Assembly: GCA_036794395.1 (NCBI GenBank)
Contig: DAIRGS010000138.1
Location: 1 to 18,361, forward strand
Direction of reading: 5' to 3'
Length of the DNA stretch: 18,361 bases
From: DASXMX01 sp036794395
GTDB lineage: Bacteria > Planctomycetota > Phycisphaerae > Tepidisphaerales > Tepidisphaeraceae
Made by a program: the position numbers and the translations under genes. The stretch's first letter is position 1. Each line of letters opens with the position of its first letter. The notes beneath the pieces were generated by a model. It saw only the letters and a list, made by a program, of their open reading frames with translations. It made no database searches and was not told the DNA's origin. Shown one piece after another: positions 13,936-18,361 of the stretch.

Positions 13936-16900
13936 TTATTGGTGCTCCGCCCACTCGATCAGGTTTTTCAAAAATGCCTGGGCCGACGCCGGCTGATATC
14001 CGTCAATACCCCATGTATTTGTCCCCAACAGCGCATTAGTCAGATCAAGTGGACTAAAAACAACATAGCCTTTCCCAAACGAAAGCAGTTGGATCCGTGG
14101 CGCCGCGTTTCCGGGCCGGGCGACACTGAAAGGCCTGAGGCGCATGGGCATAGCCAGGCTCGGCGGCAACGGCGCCGCCTTGGCGCCGGCAAACGCGACG
14201 GGAATCAGTTTGTCTCGCACGCTGAGTTTGAAATCGTTATCACCCCCGCAGGCATCTATGAGCAGCACCCCGCCTGCCTTCACATAGGCCGCCAGCGATT
14301 CGCATTCAGCCGGGCTAAAATTCCGCGCGCCGGTGCCGGTTAGCGTGGCAATCGGTGCGATATCGGTTGGGATTTTTCCCAGCGGGGCCGATACCAGCGT
14401 GAGCGCTTCGCCGGTTTCCACGTGCAGCCATCGTGAAAAACGCCCCCACGCCGCGGGCTCCGGGTTCCAGTTGCCGTCGTAGCGAAGGCGCGCCACGCGC
14501 GTCAGCCGTGTGGGTTGCTGAGCCGGTTCCTCGATGAAGGGCGAATCAATTCGATTTCTCAGATCGGGCTTCCCGGCCGCGTACAGAAACACATTGATCC
14601 CAAGCTGAAAATCCTGCAACCGCGTTTTATTAGCACGCATCTGCCAGGCCAGCGCGATGTCATTGGGCGAATGAACCAGCATCCACCGCACCCCGTTGCT
14701 CACTCCCATCAGCCGTCGGTGAGTCGGAAGCTTATACAAAAGCGAATAGATCGGGTCGGTGTCGGGAATCGGCTGGAAAGACCGGTCGGGGGCAATGCGC
14801 TTCGCCAGCTCATTCACCCATTGATCGAAGTTGCCCGAACTGGCATCGGCGTGGGTGAAGATCAAGCCGCCGGCCAACGCAAACTTCTGGAGCTCGGCAT
14901 AATCCCGATCCGTTATATGCGGCGCCTGGTGGCTTGCAATGTAAACCACCGGCGAATCAAACCAGTCATTCCACGGATGATCGATCCCCACGACTTGCCA
15001 GTTGATCGGACGTTCAAGCTGCTTGCCGGCAAACTTGGCAAGGTTCGCCACATCACGCGGGCGGTTATCCCAATACCGGTCAAACTTCAGCTTGGTCATC
15101 AATATCGGATGCCGGCCGCGCGAAAGAAACAACAGCGTGTAAGCCGTATCCACCATCGTGTCGATCCCGTGATCTTCATGGCCCCATGCCCCATTGCTGA
15201 ATTGCGACCGAACAATTCCCCGCGACAGCTCGCGATACCAATCGTGCTGGCCAAAATATTTGTCCCCGCTCGCAAGGCCCACGCGTTCAATGCCGAATAA
15301 ATCGTAGCCAAGATAATGCGTGCCCGAGTTCGGGATATTGACCCCGTTATTCGCACGATCCAACCAGGCCAGCCCCTCATTCAACCCTTTTGAATAGACG
15401 TCGCGCCCGACCTGGCCCGGCAAACTCGGACGATCGAGATAATCGTGCGTAACCAGAAGCGATGCCACTCCGCCGCAGGTCATCGCGAACGAGCCGAGCG
15501 GATCGTTTCTTTTGTAGCTCCATTGACCATTGGCCAACTGGCAACCCAGCCAATGCTTCTCAACCGCCCGCCAATAATTTTCAGGTACTTCAACCCCCAC
15601 TTCCGCCCCCGCCCACACCCCCAGTAATCCATACTGCGAATTGGAATTGTCCCAGGGAAATTGGAACCGCCAATCAATTGGGGGAATCGTATTGTCCCCA
15701 CCCACGTGCCCATTCGGATCCGCCATCCCGCCCGGCATGGGGCTGCCTTTGTGATTGGGGATTTTCGGACCGATGGAATTGCCGTCAACTGGATTCCGTC
15801 CCGGAGGCGACACTTTGGAAAATGGAATTGGCACCGTAATCAGGTACTGCCCTTTGTAATTCCCCGGCAAATTGATTGCCGGCGGCGGTGTCGGTGCATT
15901 CAGTTTCAGACCGCCCCCAGATCGCCCCGGCGGGGATGGCGACGCCGGCCCCCACAAACCACCCGGAATCTGCGGGCTCGAAGGCGGCGCAACACTGATC
16001 GGCCCCATCGGCGGAGGGCCATACGGCCCCATCAACCCGGGCTCGGGAGATCCTCCCCCAAAATCTTGCGCCAGAATCATCGACGCATTCACATCATCGC
16101 CCAGTAACTGCCCGGCCAACATATTTCCAGACGTTCCCGACCTCTCCCCCGGAACCTCAGCCCGCGGCCCGGCAGGCTTCATCCCCTTCTTCATCAGATC
16201 GATGTAAAGATCATCATAGCTATACGCGCCTTCAATCTGCGCATTGATCAGCCACGCGACATCCGCCTCAAGAACCTTTCGGTCTTCCGGGCGGTCATAT
16301 GTTGCTAGCGCGGCCGCGCGAAGGCTCCGGCCGTAGGTGATGGGCCGGTTCGTCTTTTCCGCATCGCTGATCAGTTGATAGGAGCGCAAATGATCCAACA
16401 TTGCCGGAAGCACCTTCCCTCGAACGCCAATGCGCGGATCGTCAATCGCCTGCCCCGCCTGGGCCAGCGCGTAAACGCACAGAACTTCGAGACTTTGCCG
16501 TTGTGAATCGCTTAGTTCCGTAGCGGCTGTGAGGCTCCCATCGCGAAACTGAGACAGAATAAACGTAACCGCCCGCTCAATGGCCTTACCCACTTCCGCG
16601 TCCTGCACCGCCAGGCTCACGGGCACTTCCACGCGCATCGGAGCGGGTTCAGTCGCCGGAAAAACCTCGGGAGGAAAATCCGAGTGCAAGACGATCGGCG
16701 CCTTGGCATCACGGGGAGCGGGCACTGGCGCGGGAACAGGCTCCGTCGTCGGCAACACCGGTGCCGGAACGATCGGCTCAACTACGCGTGCCTTCTGCTC
16801 GTCAACCGACTGAGCTCCCGTCATCTGCGTTTGCAGCTCGGGAGGCTCACCTGCCTTCACCATTTGCGTCGGAACGTTCGCAGCCGCGTGAGAAACGTTC

Positions 16901-17247
16901 GCAGCTTCCGGAACGATGCCCACCTGCTCAACATTCGTCGCGCGCCCATGGTGAACCGCGAACAATACCCCACACACCAACGCCGCCCCGACCAGCGAAG
17001 CAATCACCACCGCTACCCATCGCTTGGAATCCGGTCGTTTATGACCTTGAGAACAACGTGCGGCGACAGACCCTTCAACCGGCGCGAAAACTCGATCAAC
17101 CGTCCCCTCATAGCCCGCCCGCCCCTTTAAATCTGTCACCCATGTCATCGACACTTTGGCCCCGCAGGCAACGCAAACCATCAACCCATCTCCCCCTCCA
17201 CTCGCGTCAATTCTCTTCCCGCATGATGGGCACTGAATGATTTGCAT
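13936..17247 (-). CDS. Zinc-ribbon / membrane-anchored alpha-toroid protein with two DUF4159-like domains and Pro/Gly insert (first paralogue)
   Basis: Function unknown; paralogue of the gene directly downstream. The 1103-residue product has a zinc ribbon (C6-x2-C9 and C25-x2-C28), a transmembrane helix at about 76-98, a Pro/Ala/Thr-rich linker (130-205), an alpha-alpha toroid (about 215-710) and two DUF4159-like domains (about 725-895 and 915-1100). Near-identical blocks shared with the paralogue include RPEDRKVLEADV, PWDNSNSQYGLLGVWAGAEV and HDWYREL. Unlike the paralogue, its toroid is interrupted at about 349-528 by a Pro/Gly-rich low-complexity stretch. The ATG at 17247 is preferred to one two codons upstream because GGGAG (17258-17254) is then 6 bases away instead of touching; an in-frame TAA at 17262-17260 excludes longer forms. 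It follows the TPR gene by about 70 bases and precedes its paralogue by 4. Confidence 0.9.
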   Translation of the reverse strand: MQIIQCPSCGKRIDASGGGDGLMVCVACGAKVSMTWVTDLKGRAGYEGTVDRVFAPVEGSVAARCSQGHKRPDSKRWVAVVIASLVGAALVCGVLFAVHHGRATNVEQVGIVPEAANVSHAAANVPTQMVKAGEPPELQTQMTGAQSVDEQKARVVEPIVPAPVLPTTEPVPAPVPAPRDAKAPIVLHSDFPPEVFPATEPAPMRVEVPVSLAVQDAEVGKAIERAVTFILSQFRDGSLTAATELSDSQRQSLEVLCVYALAQAGQAIDDPRIGVRGKVLPAMLDHLRSYQLISDAEKTNRPITYGRSLRAAALATYDRPEDRKVLEADVAWLINAQIEGAYSYDDLYIDLMKKGMKPAGPRAEVPGERSGTSGNMLAGQLLGDDVNASMILAQDFGGGSPEPGLMGPYGPPPMGPISVAPPSSPQIPGGLWGPASPSPPGRSGGGLKLNAPTPPPAINLPGNYKGQYLITVPIPFSKVSPPGRNPVDGNSIGPKIPNHKGSPMPGGMADPNGHVGGDNTIPPIDWRFQFPWDNSNSQYGLLGVWAGAEVGVEVPENYWRAVEKHWLGCQLANGQWSYKRNDPLGSFAMTCGGVASLLVTHDYLDRPSLPGQVGRDVYSKGLNEGLAWLDRANNGVNIPNSGTHYLGYDLFGIERVGLASGDKYFGQHDWYRELSRGIVRSQFSNGAWGHEDHGIDTMVDTAYTLLFLSRGRHPILMTKLKFDRYWDNRPRDVANLAKFAGKQLERPINWQVVGIDHPWNDWFDSPVVYIASHQAPHITDRDYAELQKFALAGGLIFTHADASSGNFDQWVNELAKRIAPDRSFQPIPDTDPIYSLLYKLPTHRRLMGVSNGVRWMLVHSPNDIALAWQMRANKTRLQDFQLGINVFLYAAGKPDLRNRIDSPFIEEPAQQPTRLTRVARLRYDGNWNPEPAAWGRFSRWLHVETGEALTLVSAPLGKIPTDIAPIATLTGTGARNFSPAECESLAAYVKAGGVLLIDACGGDNDFKLSVRDKLIPVAFAGAKAAPLPPSLAMPMRLRPFSVARPGNAAPRIQLLSFGKGYVVFSPLDLTNALLGTNTWGIDGYQPASAQAFLKNLIEWAEHQ
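15664..16203 (-). other. Pro/Gly-rich low-complexity insert within the toroid domain
   Basis: About 180 codons present only in the first paralogue, between DDLYIDLM and the shared FPWDNSNSQYG block; the second paralogue has only a short DLPWDNSNSQYG connection there. The inserted protein is rich in Pro, Gly, Ser and Asn (for example PEPGLMGPYGPPPMGP) and reads as a disordered loop in frame with both flanks. No strict tandem repeat is visible. Confidence 0.8.
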
Positions 17248-17305
17248 GGCCATCTCCCATTAACGAATCAACGCTCGGAACGACACGTAGCGCCGCGATC
17301 CGCAT
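17207..17305 (-). CDS. Possible 32-residue leader ORF overlapping the start of the first paralogue
   Basis: Speculative. The best ribosome binding site in this area, AGGAGG at 17318-17313, overlaps the stop codon of the upstream TPR gene and stands 7 bases before an ATG at 17305. That ATG opens 32 codons (beginning MRIAALRVVPSVDSL, ending TGA at 17207), running out of frame over the first 13-14 codons of the large gene. A second ATG (17312) next to the same site opens 14 codons in another frame. The peptide matches nothing I know. It could couple translation of the TPR gene to the large gene, or the site could be fortuitous. Confidence 0.25.
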   Translation of the reverse strand: MRIAALRVVPSVDSLMGDGHANHSVPIMREEN

Positions 17306-17317
17306 CAAACATCCTCC

Positions 17318-18361
17318 TCATGAAGGCCGGGTCGACGGCTGCGCCGCCGACCGCGGCGCGCCCGGCATGCCGGCCTCTTCAATGAGCATTTGCTTGCCCG
17401 TGTACTTCTCCTGCGCGCTTAGCTGTTGCTGCGCCTCGGCCATCAGCTTGGGCAACTGATCCATCCGGCGCTGCTTCAGCGCCCGCTCGGCATTCTTGGC
17501 CTCCGCCTCTTGCTTCAATTCGTAGAAATGCTGCGGAAGCCCCTGCTCCACGATATGGCCGTAAGCATCGATCACCATCGATTGCTGCTGTATCGCCCGC
17601 ATCGTGTCAGTTCGAATGCTGATTTCATGATCAAGCTGGTTCAACGCCGACGGCAGATCGGTCGCTTCCTTGCGAAGCGCTTCCATCTTCTCCTGGGCGG
17701 CCTTCTGGGCCGCCTGCATCGCATCAAACTCCGCGGCAGGTATCCATTGCGATCCCAATCGTTTCAGCCCACGCTCGGCCAGCATCTTCTTTTGCAACCC
17801 CGCATCCTGCTGAACAAACCGCGCCGCCACCCGCCGCACCATCTCATTCTTCGCCGCCGTCGGCGGCAGCTCGTGCAGCGCCTCGGCGAGATTGTCCAAT
17901 ACCGTCTGTGATTCCGGCTCGGCCACCATCGCCTTCTCATACTCCCCGATCGCCGGCATCTGCGCACGCGTCTGCCACAAGATCACCGCCAGATTATTAT
18001 GCGTCGGCATATGGTCCGGCAGCGCAACCTCCACCGCCTCAAACGCCTTCCGCGCCGGCACCTTCTGCCCCTGGCGAAACAGCACAACGCCCTTGAGATA
18101 TTGCAGCGCCGGGTTGTTCGGGCTGGCCTGCAATGCCTTGTCCACCATCACGCCCGCATCGGCAAATTTCCCCGCCGCGATCAGCGGCCCCGCCTGCGCC
18201 GCAATCGCCGCCCCCTGCTTCTGCCGCTCGGCCAGTTGCTCGGGCGTCAGCCATTCATCCCCCACCTTCACCAGCCCCCGATCCAACCGGCTCTGCCACT
18301 CCGCCAGATCCTTAGCCGCCTCCCCCGCAGCCCCCCCCTGCGGATCACGCGCAATAAAATT
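17318..18361 (-). CDS. TPR and coiled-coil protein, 5' end outside the window
   Basis: Partial: the frame is open to the window edge (visible from NFIARDPQGGAAGEAAKD), so the TTG at 18286 is not the true start; 347 residues are seen. In visible-protein numbering there are about three TPR units (roughly 50-150, including LQYLKGVVLFRQGQKVPARKAFEAVE and HNNLAVILWQTRAQMPAIGEYEKAM). A long charged helical or coiled-coil C-terminus follows (about 210-325, many Gln, Glu, Lys) and then a Pro/Ser tail. Two copies of a W-containing motif flank the TPRs: RGLVKVGDEWLTPEQ and RGLKRLGSQWIPAAE. Such motifs are common in planctomycete TPR proteins, to my recollection. It is the first visible gene of the minus-strand run leading into the two large paralogues, about 70 bases upstream, and may be their partner. 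Function unknown. Confidence 0.82.
   Translation of the reverse strand, partial: NFIARDPQGGAAGEAAKDLAEWQSRLDRGLVKVGDEWLTPEQLAERQKQGAAIAAQAGPLIAAGKFADAGVMVDKALQASPNNPALQYLKGVVLFRQGQKVPARKAFEAVEVALPDHMPTHNNLAVILWQTRAQMPAIGEYEKAMVAEPESQTVLDNLAEALHELPPTAAKNEMVRRVAARFVQQDAGLQKKMLAERGLKRLGSQWIPAAEFDAMQAAQKAAQEKMEALRKEATDLPSALNQLDHEISIRTDTMRAIQQQSMVIDAYGHIVEQGLPQHFYELKQEAEAKNAERALKQRRMDQLPKLMAEAQQQLSAQEKYTGKQMLIEEAGMPGAPRSAAQPSTRPS

Overview
The window looks like chromosomal DNA of a planctomycete, most likely the Phycisphaerae side of Planctomycetota. This is an inference from gene content: two very long zinc-ribbon/membrane/alpha-toroid proteins with DUF4159-type C-termini, a TPR protein with planctomycete-style W-containing motifs, a TPR-sulfotransferase fusion, and high GC. 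No rRNA, tRNA or CRISPR array was seen. A 10-N scaffold gap at 11663-11672 shows it is a draft assembly or metagenome-derived genome.

Layout. (1) 183-734, plus: PduO-type cob(I)alamin adenosyltransferase. (2) 744-8279, minus: the membrane arm of respiratory complex I in the order nuoJ-K-L-M-N. It ends nose to nose with the adenosyltransferase, and nuoA-I are not next to it. Between nuoL and nuoM sits a foreign-looking cassette of about 530 bp: a GxxExxY-family PD-(D/E)XK-like gene bracketed by inverted arrays of a 9-bp unit (CACAGAGNN, four copies per side). (3) 8280-8975: leader region holding a probable 67-residue protein, a 13-bp inverted repeat and weak promoter candidates. (4) 8976-10562, plus: TPR-sulfotransferase. 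It converges on a small pentapeptide-like protein (10559-10846, minus), and the two stop codons share one TTTAAA. (5) 10968-18361, minus: a three-gene run of a 5'-truncated TPR/coiled-coil protein followed by two tandem paralogues. Each paralogue has a zinc ribbon, one membrane helix, an alpha-alpha toroid and two DUF4159-like domains.

How the genes work together. NuoJKLMN form the proton-pumping membrane arm of NADH:quinone oxidoreductase and need the A-I subunits from another locus. The DUF4159 paralogues probably form one membrane-anchored assembly, since they are 4 bp apart, share architecture and differ mainly by a Pro/Gly-rich insert of about 180 residues in one of them. The TPR protein upstream is a candidate partner. 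The function of that module is unknown.

The two most promising leads are the repeat-flanked GxxExxY cassette inside the nuo operon, which has the form of a minimal mobile or homing unit, and the tandem zinc-ribbon/toroid/DUF4159 pair.
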